Assembly: GCA_023053545.1 (NCBI GenBank)
Contig: JAKZAN010000005.1
Coordinates: 8,494,001 to 8,558,000, forward strand
Direction: 5' to 3'
Source of the DNA: Lepidurus packardi
Lineage: Eukaryota > Arthropoda > Branchiopoda > Notostraca > Triopsidae
DNA: 64,000 bases
Notes under the pieces: generated by a model
What the model saw: the letters and a program-made list of their open reading frames with translations, nothing else
Databases searched by the model: none
What the model was told of the DNA's origin: nothing
Shown: positions 1 to 10,173 of the stretch, one piece after another
How positions within the stretch are numbered: the stretch's first letter is position 1
Layout of the letters: every line of letters begins with the position of its first letter
Program-made: the position numbers and the translations under genes

Positions 1-185
1 CCACTTCCTCGTACGCAATAAAAAACGAGTTGAGTTTAAAACTTTGTCACCGTTACTAGGGAAAACTTGCGCGCTCATTACCGAGCTAAAAACGCCCAAG
101 GAGATACAGAAAAGCCTGTCTATAGCTCAGTTCAAGGCAGGTTTTCGTACCAGACAGATTCTAACTAACCAAACACACAAGAGAC
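1..185 (+). promoter_or_regulatory. 5' flank of GST copy 1, conserved before all three GST genes
   Basis: The ~180 bases before the first GST ATG are recognisably the same as those before the second (about 3225-3406) and third (about 16270-16460) genes. Shared blocks include TTCAAGGCAGGTTT and CAGACAGAT, then an AAGAGAC just before the ATG. The block probably contains the promoter and 5' UTR. I see no clear TATA box. Copy 1 is more diverged here than copies 2 and 3 are from each other. Assignment as promoter is inference from position and conservation. Confidence 0.4.
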
Positions 186-1123
186 ATGGCTCCTACTTTG
201 GGTTACTGGGATATTCGTGGAGTATAATAAGCTGATTTATACATATTTAACTAAATATTTTAATATTTAATTACCTTTGTTTTATCGTAGGACATAGTTT
301 CGTATTTCAACTTGCTATTGATTTTTTTTAGTTGGCGCAACCAATTCGTTTGCTTTTGGCCTACACAGGAACTGAATTCGAAGACAAACTTTACAAGGCT
401 GGCCCAGCTCCAGATCATGATCAATCTTGCTGGTTAAAAGAGAAGTTTAACTTGGGGCTAACATTACCCAATGTAACAAGTTAACTCTTGGTGCAAAAGT
501 TCTAAGGAAAACTCTCTTTGCAGTTGCCTTATTACACTGAAGGAGATGTGAAAATCACACAAACTGGGGCCATTTTGCGTTACATTGGCCGCAAATACAA
601 CTTGATGGGACAGACAGAAGAAGAAAAGATTCGTATGGATACCGCATTGTACGAGTTCAAAGATATGCGAATGAACTGGATTCGGCTTTGCTACAATGAC
701 CAATTTGTAACTACGCACAAAAACTTTGACTTTTCATATGAAACAAAAATTACTGTCTTTGCAGCTCGAATTGAAAGCAGCCTACCTGGAAAACATCCAG
801 AAAAAATTCAAGGAAGTTTCCGAATTCCTAGGGTCCCGCAAATGGTTCGCAGGAGATAACGTAAAATCTAAAGATTTACTTAATTCTTTAAACAAAGATA
901 CATAGATATTTGGGTGCATTTTTAGATTACCATCGCTGATTTTGTTGCTTACGAAGAGCTGGAAGTTCACCTACATTTGGACCCAACTAGCTTTGACAAG
1001 TTTCCCAATTTGAAACATTTCCTGAAACGTTTTGAAGCGCTAGAAAATGTGTCTGCTTACATGAAATCTGACAAATTTCTCGCCAAACCCATAAATTTCG
1101 GCACTGCATTTTTTAATGACTAA
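186..1123 (+). CDS. Mu-class glutathione S-transferase, copy 1 (5 exons)
   Basis: Cytosolic GST that conjugates glutathione to electrophiles for detoxification. Exons are 186-221, 332-472, 524-706, 765-860 and 926-1123, giving 217 aa, the usual mu-class length (about 217-220). All introns are phase 0 with GT-AG ends and are short (51-110 bp). The protein opens [12 protein letters not shown]; Tyr7 is the expected catalytic tyrosine. Exon 3 has the G-site segment [17 protein letters not shown], matching the mu-class SNAIL-type motif region. Exon 4 gives the [13 protein letters not shown] helix and exon 5 the conserved IADF segment and C-terminal helix. The 54-55 bp stretch between exons 3 and 4 is open in frame, but skipping it gives an exact-length match to mu GSTs, so it is an intron. 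No break is visible. The family call is secure; substrate is unknown. Confidence 0.93.
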
Positions 1124-1376
1124 TATTGCGTCAGATGGTGTGCAAGGCGCATTGGAACCTCCGAAGAAGGCCGAGCGGGTCTTTGCCGGAGAGGGAAGTG
1201 AGTATCGGGTTTGGGTAGAGAGAGAGGCGGAGCTCGAGAGTTTGAAAGACAGCTGACACGTTTTGCTTTTTATAGAAACCCCGAAGTAAATCCCTACTTT
1301 AATACATTACCTATCTAAATTAGGTTAAACTGTGTTAATTTTCTTGCTAAAGCAAGTTCCCCTCCCCTTTTTACGG
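1124..1376 (+). repeat. ~250-bp 3' segment shared by GST copies 1 and 2 only
   Basis: Immediately after the GST stop codon, 1124-1376 matches 4327-4579 almost base for base, but nothing like it follows GST copy 3. There the 3' UTR runs directly into sequence resembling that found after 4580. The segment holds an unexplained open frame (see findings) and a short pyrimidine-rich end. It looks like an insertion or captured piece that was then copied with the gene by duplication or conversion. At 1376/1377 it abuts the next repeat unit. Confidence 0.6.
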
Positions 1377-3154
1377 GGATTGAAGATACCAAGTAACTTT
1401 TAACTTATTTTATGTTTGTTTTGTAGTAATTGATTATTTAAAAATTCAAATACGCTTTCCGTTGGTTCAACTGCATTATTACTACAGATTGTCTTCAGTT
1501 GAAGTCAACTCAGAAGAAGACGAAGATTCTTTTGAGCAGCAGCACGAACTCTTAATTGTTTCCTTCTGATAATTTTTCCCTGGATTTTTTAAATACAAAT
1601 CAGCATGGATTATCCATCATGGATGCAAGCTGGGAGCCAAGCTTACTCGTGTGAGCAAGATTTCGGCCAATACATACTTACAAAACAACCTTTATTGTTC
1701 GTTTTTGTAAATCTTTCGTTTGATTTATACCATTATACAAATATGAAGGTCCGCCTATAGAACCTTGTATTATCTTGAAATTTGATATTATTATATAGGA
1801 TTTCCTTATAAAATCGTTGCAAAAAGAAGCCCTTTCCAATTCGGCTTTCCTATCCCCGATATTCGCTCTCGTGAAGCACACAGAAAGGAAGAAATTAAAT
1901 ATTTCGTTTTTTAGATGAAATATTCAATCGTGATTCCAGACAATTTTCCTGACTCCAGATAACCTTAAAAGATCGCTGAAAAATGACAGCCTCAGCCCTT
2001 TCCCAGTACCGAGGTGCATTGAACTCCAATAAATATGATAAACTAAGCTGTGAACAGTGCGTATAGGTAGTCCATCCATATATCTTTTGCTCGATTAATA
2101 AAAATATGACGGTTTGCTTTTAGCAATACCTTGTATTCTCTAGAAGTTTGCATTATGATATTGTACTTCGTTGTATGTATTTCAAAATGTAATATGAAAA
2201 TACCATGCTTATTTTTTGTTTACCAGTCGAAACTCTCTTCAAAAACCGTGAAAAAATGAAAGCACCCAACTCCCCTGCTTGCTTTTGCCTGTCCCCGATA
2301 TGCCGGGTCGTGAAGCTGAAGCTTCACAATTTCAAATAATGGTATTGGAACCTTGCTGGGAAGGCATACGAGAAAGGAAGCCATTTAATTTTCCCTTTTG
2401 TCGACAAAATAAAAGGCCCCGCATGGGTTTCGATCTGAGGATCCCTTGTTCCCCGTCTTATCCATTTGGTCACGCGATTATAGCCAACACTCGCTGAAAC
2501 CTGTAAATTATAACAAATGGACTAAGCTGGTGTATAAAGGTAAATATAAGAAAGTTCGCAGAAGAATCCTCGCAGCAGATTTTCAGACTTGATGTCGCAA
2601 TGGATGACCACGAACATGACAATAAAACACAGCGTCCGCCATTTGGGTCCTTGTCTTTTCTATTGAGTTTTTAAATTTATCAAAGCACATACAGACTTGT
2701 TTGAGCATTCGAAAGAAAGACAATGGTGAAGATCATTATACCGATATTGATTTTGAAAATAAATACTACGTGACTGGTCCGGCTCCTATTTTGACAATAA
2801 GTCTTGCTGATTTGACACTAAATTCTCTCTGGGATTGGATTTCCTCAATGTAAAAAAAGTTTCAAATTAGATTTTCGTGATTTGAGTTTTCTTTTTACAA
2901 CGTCTGGCCTTTGTTATCTTCCTTACTACATCGATAACAACGTAAAGTTGTTCCAGAGAAATGCGATTATGCGCTTTATTATGGACTTTGTTTTGTATGA
3001 AATGCTGAATCAGCACTTGATCTTTGACCCAAACCGGCCTAGATACCTATAATAATTTGAAGGACTCGGTAGAACACTTCCGTGCGTTGAAAAAGATTAA
3101 AGCTTATACGAAATCTGACAAATCCTTAGCCAGACCACTCAACAAGTATGGCTA
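1377..3154 (+). pseudogene. Decayed GST relic and flank, unit A
   Basis: This stretch is nearly identical to 14429-16209. Its 3' part is a broken, highly diverged mu-type GST. An exon-2-like piece at about 2690-2850 reads DFENKYYVTGPAP (compare [10 protein letters not shown] in the live genes). An exon-3-like piece at about 2917 reads LPYYIDNNVKLFQRNAIMRF. That fuses without an intron to an exon-5-like tail with NLKDSV and KAYTKSDKSLARPL. Exon 4 and most of exon 3 are missing, the exon-3 acceptor is gone, and an extra base near 3030 shifts the frame here but not in unit B. The 5' part (1377-2690) has short open pieces, including two related ones (PIPDIRSREAH near 1850 and PVPDMPGREAEA near 2290). 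I cannot assign them. It is a pseudogene, not a usable enzyme. Confidence 0.7.
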
Positions 3155-3406
3155 ACTTTGGGAGCGAAACCGCTTAATTACAAATCATGTAGAATTATGT
3201 CCTCTGCCTCTTGTTCCCAGCTCACTTCTTCGTATGTAATACAAAAGCCGTTGGGTTTAAACTTTGTTTACCGTTCCGAGGTATAGAAGCGAGCTCTTTA
3301 TCAAGGCCAAGAACGCCAGGGGAGATATAGGTGCCTGTCTAGCTCCATCAGTTCAAGGCAGGTTTCCGTAGCAGACAGATCGTACTTCTAACCAAACATA
3401 AGAGAC

Positions 3407-4326
3407 ATGGCTCCTATTTTGGGTTACTGGGATATTCGTGCAGTAACACGATTTACATATTTTTAATTAAATATTTTATTATTTTACTTTATTATCAGAC
3501 AGTTTCGTATTTCAATTTGCTATTGATTTTTTAGTTGGCGCAACCTATTCGTTTGCTTTTGGCCTACACAGGAACTGAATTTGAAGACAAACTTTATAAG
3601 GCTGGCCCAGCTCCAGACTTTGATAGATCTAGTTGGTTAGACGAGAAGTTCAACTTGGGGCTAACATTACCAAATGTAACAGGTCAACTCTTTGTGCAAA
3701 AAGTCTAAGGAGAATCCTCTTTGCAGTTGCCTTATTACATTGAAGGAGATGTGAAAATCACACAAACTGGGGCTATTTTGCGTTACATTGGCCGCAAATA
3801 TAACTTAATGGGCCAGACAGAAGAAGAAAAGATTCGTATGGATACCGCTCTGTTCGAGTTTCACGACATGCGAATGAACTGGTCCCAGCTTTGCTACAAT
3901 CCCCAATTTGTAACTACGCAAAAATACTTTGACTTTTCATATGAAACAAAAATTACTGTCTTTGCAGCTCGAATTGAAAGCAGCCTACCTGGAAAATATC
4001 CAGAAAAAATTCAAGGAAGTTTCCGAATTCCTAGGGTCCCGCAAATGGTTCGCAGGAGATAATGTAAATTCTAAAGATTTACTTAATTCTTTAAACAAAG
4101 ATACATAGATATTTGGGTGCATTTTTAGATTACCATCGCTGATTTTGTTGCTTACGAAGAGCTGGAAGTTCACCTACATTTGGACCCAACTAGCTTTGAC
4201 AAGTTTCCCAATTTGAAACATTTCCTGAAACGTTTTGAAGCGCTAGAAAATGTGTCTGCTTACATGAAATCTGACAAATTTCTCGCCAAACCCATAAATT
4301 TCGGCACTGCATTTTTTAATGACTAA
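3407..4326 (+). CDS. Mu-class glutathione S-transferase, copy 2 (5 exons)
   Basis: Same five-exon structure as copy 1: exons 3407-3442, 3535-3675, 3727-3909, 3968-4063 and 4129-4326, 217 aa, all phase 0. It starts [12 protein letters not shown]; the Gly that ends exon 1 in the other two copies is Ala here (GCA for GGA, at the splice donor). Exon 2 differs from copy 1 at the substrate-proximal stretch ([12 protein letters not shown] against [12 protein letters not shown]). Exon 3 is like copy 3 ([10 protein letters not shown]). Exon 4 and exon 5 proteins are the same as in copy 1, and so is the 3' flank to 4579, which points to gene conversion. AATAAA follows near 4653. Intact and probably functional; the Gly-to-Ala change could alter the region after the catalytic Tyr7. 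Confidence 0.92.
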
Positions 4327-4579
4327 TATTGCGTCAGATGGTGTGCAAGGCGCATTGGAACCTCCGAAGAAGGCCGAGCGGGTCTTTGCCGGAGAGGGAA
4401 GTGAGTATCGGGTTTGGGTAGAGAGAGAGGCGGAGCTCGAGAGTTTGAAAGACAGCTGACACGTTTTGCTTTTTATAGAAACCCCGAAGTAAATCCCTAC
4501 TTTAATACATTACCTATCTAAATTAGGTTAAACTGTGTTAATTTTCTTGCTAAAGCAAGTTCCCCTCCCCTTTTTACGG
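4327..4579 (+). repeat. Second copy of the GST 3' segment
   Basis: Matches 1124-1376 over its whole length. After 4580 the sequence resumes with bases resembling the 3' UTR of GST copy 3 (AACGAAT.TTACCAA and GAATAAA elements near 4615-4660). The segment therefore lies between the stop codon and the original poly(A) region of copy 2. Confidence 0.6.
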
Positions 4580-5683
4580 TTTTAGCCAGCGCAACAGGCA
4601 AGTTACGCTATGAAAAGAAACGAATGATTACCAAGAAGTGAAATAAACTAGTGAATAAAACACAGTAGCCTATCCCGATCCTTTCTTGTTTTCATTCTAG
4701 GATTCTGCAGCAAACCGTATAAAACATTCATACAAATAGATTATGTACTCACTTTCCCTCTCTTGGTGCCGAGCTGCACTAAAAAAATCAAAGTTTTCTT
4801 ATTAACAGATTACTCAGTTGTTTAATTATTTTTACATGCTCGGTTACTTGACAGTAAGTTAATCTTTAAAAAAGATATATTATTTGAGAGTTCTATTGGA
4901 TTTGAATAGTGCGCGCTACTGAAAAGGCCAGAGCTGCGTTTTATTTGCTCCAGTCGCGTCCTAACGCGTCAGTGAGAAACCTTCGCGTCAGGCGCTAAAT
5001 TCGTTTTATTTAGGACGAGCGTTGACGCGCTGCTCGGACTCGTCATACCAAATAAAACGGTTTGTAGCATTCACTCCCGTCAGTTTTGTAAACATCCCTA
5101 TTTTAAACGTAAACATATCTCACGAAGAATGGACATAAAAACATTACTTTTAGTCATTAACTGCTATCGAAGTATATTGGCAGGGTCAGCTTTCTTAAGT
5201 CAGATCTTTCTCGAACTTGAAAGCAGTGAAAATGTTAGCGGTTACAATTATAAGCGAGCATTACAGAAGTGGTTAGAGGAAGCAAGCGAAGTTCATCATA
5301 AAGTTGAAAATTTCGCCGAAGTATTAGTGGAAAGCTTGAATGACGCTGATTTTCGACGTCATTTCCGATTAAAAAGACAAACTTTCACCTTAACGCTTGA
5401 TTTTTTAAAAAACGAACGAGAACTGTTGAAAGAGTTTTTCCCGGCCGAGATAAGCTACATGGAGGCCGATGAAGAAGAAAGAGAAGTAGTTAGAGCTGGC
5501 AAGAAACCAATTCGATTACGTAAAGCTCTCCTCATTACACTGTGGTACTTAGGAAACAGAGAATCAATGCGTAGTATTGCAAATTTGTTCGGTGTAGCAC
5601 AGATTTCAGTACATTCCTGTGTTCATCGGTTGTGTATTATGATTTGTGCAGTGAGTTCTCGTTTCATTAAATGGCCCACTTCA

Positions 5684-6488
5684 TTAGCCGAATGTGAAAT
5701 GTATGCTACCAAATTTGAAAAGAAGGCATATATGCCTTCTTTTAAAAATATGACTCGTGATGATATTACTTATTTTATTTTCTTGCTTTTTCTTGGCATC
5801 CAGCTCTTTAAAGCATCGAAGGACCTGTTCCCTCACCAAGTGACCTATGCGGTCATCCGCATCCGCATGGTCATCCGCATCCGCATGGTCATCCGCATCC
5901 GCATGGTCATCCGCATACGCATGGTAATCCGCATCCGCAGCTGAAACGACCTGTGAAAAATAGTAAAATTGTAGTTAAAATAAATTAGATCTTAGCAACG
6001 TGAATTACAGTTAAGAAAAATGTGCCCAAAAACTTACACTTTCAGAATCATCCATCCTATTATGGTTGGAAATCGGCTCTGAATACGCAGGTGAGGGGGC
6101 CCGGTAATTCTGACTGCGTGAAACGGAGGCTGACTCGCCCCCACTGCATCCTTGCAAGGATTGCACAGCCGGATTCGCCTGACGGAAGGGACGGACGGAC
6201 TCGCCGAAGGGACGTGCTGACTGCTTGAGTAAATAAAAACATCAAATTTACATTGAATATAAATTAAAAAATTAAGTGAAAAATTATATTCCAAAATTCA
6301 CGCTAAAAATATATAGTATGTACCTTCGAACGAAATGCTAGATCCGCCTTCGTTTGTGGCAGAAGGTTCGCCTTCGGTTGCGTTGCTGCTTTTCTGTATT
6401 GTTGGGTTGGGTTCCGTTGCTTTAAATTAGTGTCCACGAAGCCTTCACGCTTTGTTGGTTTCCTGATTCGTTTCGTTGTTTCAGACAT
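5684..6488 (-). CDS. Unidentified three-exon gene, basic N-terminus and acidic repeat
   Basis: A phase-0 three-exon model on the minus strand: exon 1 6324-6488 (starts MSETTKRIRKPTKRE, basic), exon 2 6038-6223 (Ser/Pro-rich, ends RMDDSES), exon 3 5684-5950 (stop TAA at 5684-5686). All junctions have GT-AG signals and the sum is in frame, 205 aa. Exon 3 contains an 18-bp tandem repeat translated as (ADADDH)n, followed by a Lys/Glu-rich helix-like stretch (VREQVLRCFKELDAKKK). It lies inside the Harbinger element and runs antisense over the transposase fragment's end. I recognise no domain. It could be an element accessory gene or a host gene piece picked up by the element. The first two exons are the better supported part; the tail after the repeat may be read-through. 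Confidence 0.4.
5718..5743. repeat. 26-bp perfect palindrome at transposase break
   Basis: Two 13-base arms, AAAAGAAGGCATA and its exact reverse complement, meet without a spacer at 5730/5731. It falls where Harbinger homology ends in the transposase frame, suggesting it marks the deletion or fusion joint. Confidence 0.7.
5848..5940. repeat. 18-bp minisatellite
   Basis: About five copies of a CATCCGCATCCGCATGGT unit, with single-base changes in the fourth and fifth. On the minus strand it reads (ADADDH)n inside exon 3 of the antisense gene; on the plus strand (IRIRMV)n. An 18-bp unit keeps both frames open. Confidence 0.85.
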
Positions 6489-6687
6489 TACGTTGGGATT
6501 GATATAAGGTATGATGTTGAGACGGCCGAATGAAGCAAAGGACTGTTTGTATATTTTACGTCTAGCAAGACTATTTCTATACCTGCTGACAATAAGCAGG
6601 AAAGTTCTCGACCTCAAAACCTATTACTATAATTAACGTTATCCTTTATGTGTTGAAAAATTTACAACCGGTTTTTATAAAAATGCG

Positions 6688-6941
6688 GATATAGAGTTTA
6701 TTAGTGAAAGCAGATTTTCTTTCTATTTCTATATATTTTCTGTGAAAGCAGATTTCCTACAATTTCTTACACTTACCTTTCCATGTTTTCCAGGATTAGT
6801 CAAAGGCTCTATAGGATATAGAGTTTATTAGTGAAAGCAGATTTTCTTTATATTTCTATATATTTTCTGTGAAAGCAGATTTCCTACAATTTCTTACACT
6901 TACCTTTCCATGTTTTCCAGGATTAGTCAAAGGCCTGGCCG
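6688..6941. repeat. 126-bp direct tandem duplication, two copies
   Basis: Copies at 6688-6813 and 6814-6941 are nearly identical, from GATATAGAGTTTATTAGTG through CAGGATTAGTCAAAGGC. Each also holds an internal repeated word, GTGAAAGCAGATTT, twice. It is non-coding as far as I can see. Confidence 0.85.
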
Positions 6942-7334
6942 GGTCTTCGGATTTTTAAGGGGTCAGCAGCGGACACGCATTAATAAGAGATCTCTCAAAA
7001 TTAAAATTACATTTCAATGCAGAATCTTTTCTTCTCAATGTCAAAGCCTACCCTTCAGTTGTCTCCTTTGTTACTATGGCTATACCAACATCTTTAAAGA
7101 AAAGACGACCAACTATAGTTGGTCTACCTGTTACAAGTTCTTCAACACATGTGTAATTTTGTCCCACTGCGAAACAATAAAAAAGGATCAGGAAAGAGCA
7201 GATGGTCACGCTGGTTAACTTTAAAAAAAAAATAAAAAAACACGCTGTTTGGTAAAAATAACCAAAAAAGACTTCCTTCCTAATTAACCGAGACTCGTCT
7301 GGTTGTTCCGGCTTGATGTCACAGCAGCCCACAT

Positions 7335-7367
7335 CCGCTTTCTTGACCTGTGACCTCGCTATAACGA
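7335..7367. repeat. 33-bp direct repeat, left copy (partner 10141-10173)
   Basis: The same 33 bases, beginning CCGCTTTCTTGACCTG, occur at 7335-7367 and 10141-10173 with no mismatch. They bracket the satellite and BEN region within the Harbinger element. This could mark a nested insertion or a recombination event; 33 bp is too long for a usual target-site duplication. Confidence 0.8.
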
Positions 7368-7399
7368 CATGAACCTTTCAGGGATGACCCTTTCCTAAA

Positions 7400-7537
7400 A
7401 CTTTCCCAAAGTTGGGGGTACTCTGGAAAAGAAACGGGTATAGGGAAACGGGTGTAGTTTACTCAGTTTGCTTGTTTGTTTAAGTTTGCTTATTTCGAAC
7501 CGTTTTGTACCAAACCAAACCCCAACTTTGGGAAAGT
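7400..7537. repeat. 18-bp perfect inverted repeat with ~102-bp spacer
   Basis: ACTTTCCCAAAGTTGGGG at 7400-7417 and its reverse complement at 7520-7537. The arms are perfect, and the spacer itself contains repeated AAACGGGT words. It may be a tiny fold-back element or a MITE end pair. Confidence 0.7.
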
Positions 7538-7699
7538 TGAATCCGTTTCTACTCCGAGCTCCAAGGCACAGAAAATTCCCTTCACTTTAACTTTCCTTCC
7601 CTTTTCATTATATGGAACCTTTAATTCCCTAATGAATCCATGGCCTTCCTATTCATTGGCAGATATGCAAGCTTTCTGAATGCTGAAAGTATCAATTGA

Positions 7700-8520
7700 T
7701 ACGTAAAGTGTCGTATTTCGTCGTACAAGCAGAAAGTCGGCTTTGAATATAGTGAAACTTTAAAGTTCTAAACAACGTTGAGAAGTCTGAACGTGTTTTT
7801 GAAACAAACTATTTCGATAGTGTCACGGATGGTTTTTTTCAATGCTGTATTTCTTTGCTTGGTCTAAAACCCAACTTTATCGTCTGTACATTGGCGTATC
7901 TTTTTATACCACTTCCATGAACAAAAATGCTTCCTTCAACCTTGGTCCTCTGACCTCGACTAACTAAGAATGCAATTAAGTCAACCTTGGTCCTCTGACC
8001 TCGACCTTCTCTTAAGAGTCTTCCACTAACTAAGAATGCAACTAAGAATGTAATGAAGGCCCCTAAGAATAACACTAACAATCTAAAGAAGGCTAAGTCT
8101 AGAAAAGGTCATCCGCAACAATAGATAAAGTGTCGTATTTCGTCGTACAAGCAGAAAGTTATCTTTGAATATAGTGAAACTTTAAAGTTCTACACAACGT
8201 TGAGAAGTGTGAACGTGTTTTTGAAACAAACTATTTCAATAGATAAAGTGTCGTATTTCGTCGTACAAGCAGAAAGTTATCTTTGAATATATTGAAACTT
8301 TGAAGTGTCGTATTTCGTCGTACAAGCTAGCAGAAAGTGATCTTTGAATATATTGAAACTTTGAAGTGTCGTATTTCGTCGTACAAGCTAGCAGAAAGTT
8401 ATCTTTGAATATATTGAAACTTTGAAGTGCTAAACTACGTTAAGAAGTGTGAACGCATTTTTGGAACAAACTATTTCCATAGATAAAGTGCCGTATTTCA
8501 GTTCAGAAAGAACCAAATTG
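7700..8520. repeat. ~120-bp satellite with ~60-bp partial units
   Basis: The unit begins AAAGTGTCGTATTTCGTCGT and ends AACAAACTATTTC.ATAG. Full units lie at about 7702-7819 and 8126-8243, and a longer one ends near 8481. Two half-length units are stacked at about 8244-8364. A decayed copy follows to about 8520. The intervening 7820-8100 carries a separate short duplication around TTGGTCCTCTGACCTCGAC. The array sits just upstream of the BEN-region exons. Confidence 0.8.
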
Positions 8521-8564
8521 TCATATTTCAGTGTAGAACAGCCAAAGGTGCGGTCGGAAAAAAA

Positions 8565-9976
8565 ATGGAACCTCCCCGAGTAGTGAAAAGGAGAGGCCCA
8601 TATAAGCTTTACCTTGACCGTGACTCAACAGCCCCAATTCCGAGAAGAACATTATACGCTCTAAAGCAGCGCCTGAGTAAGTATTTGCAAAAATTTATTA
8701 TTAATCTAACTGTATGCGGTTCAAATTCGTAGGGGGGTCTTAGGAGTTTAATTCTAAGCATTCTTTACTCTAAATTTTCGTATAAACCTTAAGATTTTTT
8801 GCTATGATAGGTGTCTAAGAGAACGATTATTTGCTCCTTTCATTTCAAGAACGAAGATTTTGAAGCGCTTAGCAAAGGTTTTAGACGCCTGAAAAGAATT
8901 CACTTGTTAAAGCTGGGTGCACACTGCCAGTCAAATTCAATCAGTCGTCAGTCCCAGTCACGAAATGGCTTGACGGAGGGTGTGGTTTGGGCTCTGTTTT
9001 CGCTGACTGATACTGACTGAGATAATTCAAATGGAATTGAATTGAGGACCCTTGACGCATTGACTGATCCTGAACGGAACACATTGCCAAGAAATGTTTT
9101 ATGAAAAACATGCATGAAACTTTGTTATTTGATTATTAATTATAAATTTAATAAATAAAATTTTATAAATGATGATAAATTTGACGGTGCTTATATGCTT
9201 GTCTTCATATCATGCATACTTAACTCTTACAGGAAACCGCATTGCGAGCAAACCGGAAACCAGTTGCAGCCAACATGTAATTATTGTTTTATATTTGTAT
9301 GACAAGTTGTGATTTTATTTTATCCAAACGTAATTGTTCAATTTCTACCTTATGGTTTCTTTCTGGTTTGCTGCTGTATAAAGTCTATACATTCTTCATA
9401 TTCCGTGACTGGATGCCCACACGTATAACATATACTATTAGGTTGATAATGGTATCGTCGAGATGCTTAACGCACAAGTGCCAAATGAAGAGACTGCAGC
9501 AGTGAACATGGACCATGATGTTGATTCGGCCCAGGATGTTGATTCTGACCAGGAAAGTCATATTTGAGTAATTTTGTGTATTAATGTAGTGTTAAAAATT
9601 TCGTTACAATTTTCTTTTTTTCCCCCTGTAGTTCATTACTTTTGGGGATCACCATATTTCTGTTGACCAGCTGGAGTCCTGTTTGGCAGACCTCCCGTCA
9701 AGCAGTGGGAAAGACGTCACTGACAGCTTGCTGAAGTTCTTGTTCGGGAAGAACGTTTTGGCAACCCACACATTAACGGGAAGACCGGGCCCTGTCCCGG
9801 GTGTTCCAACCAAGCCACAACTCAACAAGGCAACCATTGCGGCTGTAATTTCTTACGTGTGTAAAAAAAAAAAAGTAGATGTAAAAACTGTAAAAAAATG
9901 GATTAAGGATACTTGCATAAGCTGCCATAAAAAGCGCTTAAGCAAGAATTTGAAAGCAAGAATTTCTGTAAATTAA
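8565..9976 (+). pseudogene. BEN-domain gene with THAP-like fragment, inside the transposon
   Basis: Best-supported part: an exon at 9632-9976 after a TAG acceptor, 114 codons to TAA. It contains a BEN domain: DSLLKFLFGKNVLATHTL, then a Gly/Pro linker, then KPQLNKATIAAVISYV and KWIKDTC. BEN domains bind DNA or proteins in chromatin regulators. A likely upstream exon at 9442-9547 is acidic (HDVDSAQDVDSDQE) but ends in an in-frame TGA immediately before its GTAATT donor, so the gene looks broken. An ATG exon at 8565-8676 (PPRVVKRRGPYKLYL, PIPRRTLYALK) precedes a fragment at 8811 with CSFHFKNEDFE and GFRRLK. That recalls the second half of a THAP zinc finger, but its CxxC half is not seen. The first two pieces do not join in phase. 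BEN is likely; THAP is tentative. Confidence 0.5.
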
Positions 9977-10140
9977 ACCATCGTCTACTGACTAAATTTT
10001 TTTTTCCTTTTTGTAAATGTATTCATTTCATGAAAATGTTTTTTGTAAATGTATTAATTTTATGTATTTTTTTTTTCATTTTTTAACATATGGTAAAAAT
10101 ATAACGTTTTTAAAGAACTACTTAATTGTGCATTCGCTTT

Positions 10141-10173
10141 CCGCTTTCTTGACCTGTGACCTCGCTATAACGA
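10141..10173. repeat. 33-bp direct repeat, right copy
   Basis: Exact copy of 7335-7367; it lies just past the BEN exon and before the 3' end of the minus-strand SANT-like gene. Confidence 0.8.

Larger units (their letters stand above)
5129..5944 (+). pseudogene. PIF/Harbinger transposase, N-terminal fragment
   Basis: Open for 271 codons from ATG 5129. Residues about 80-195 match the N-terminal half of Harbinger (HARBI1-like) nucleases: DFRRHFRLKRQTF, then KPIRLRKALLITLWYLG, then SIANLFGVAQISVHSCVHR, then the FIKWPT segment that normally precedes the GFPNVIGAIDGTH catalytic block. Here homology stops at about base 5715. The DDE catalytic residues are absent. The frame continues through a 26-bp palindrome and an (IRIRMV)n tandem run to a stop at 5942-5944. 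That tail (5684-5944) lies antisense to another gene model and is unlikely to be true transposase. So this is a 3'-deleted, catalytically dead copy. Confidence 0.75.

Noticed and set aside
707-764. Open read-through between GST exons 3 and 4
   Set aside because: The frame is open, but the stretch has GTAACT and TTTGCAG splice ends and removing it gives an exact-length alignment to mu GSTs; the other two copies behave the same way.
1604-1800. Start of a real gene at ATG 1604 (MDYPSWMQAGSQAY)
   Set aside because: The frame ends early, the two copies differ by frame-affecting changes nearby and no exon chain could be built.
8710-8735. tRNA T-loop-like GGTTCAAAT word
   Set aside because: No matching A box, acceptor stem or anticodon arm around it.
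8811-9020. Full THAP zinc finger
   Set aside because: Only CxxH and the DFE/RLK part are visible; the upstream CxxC half and the AVPTIF end are missing, so kept only as a tentative fragment.
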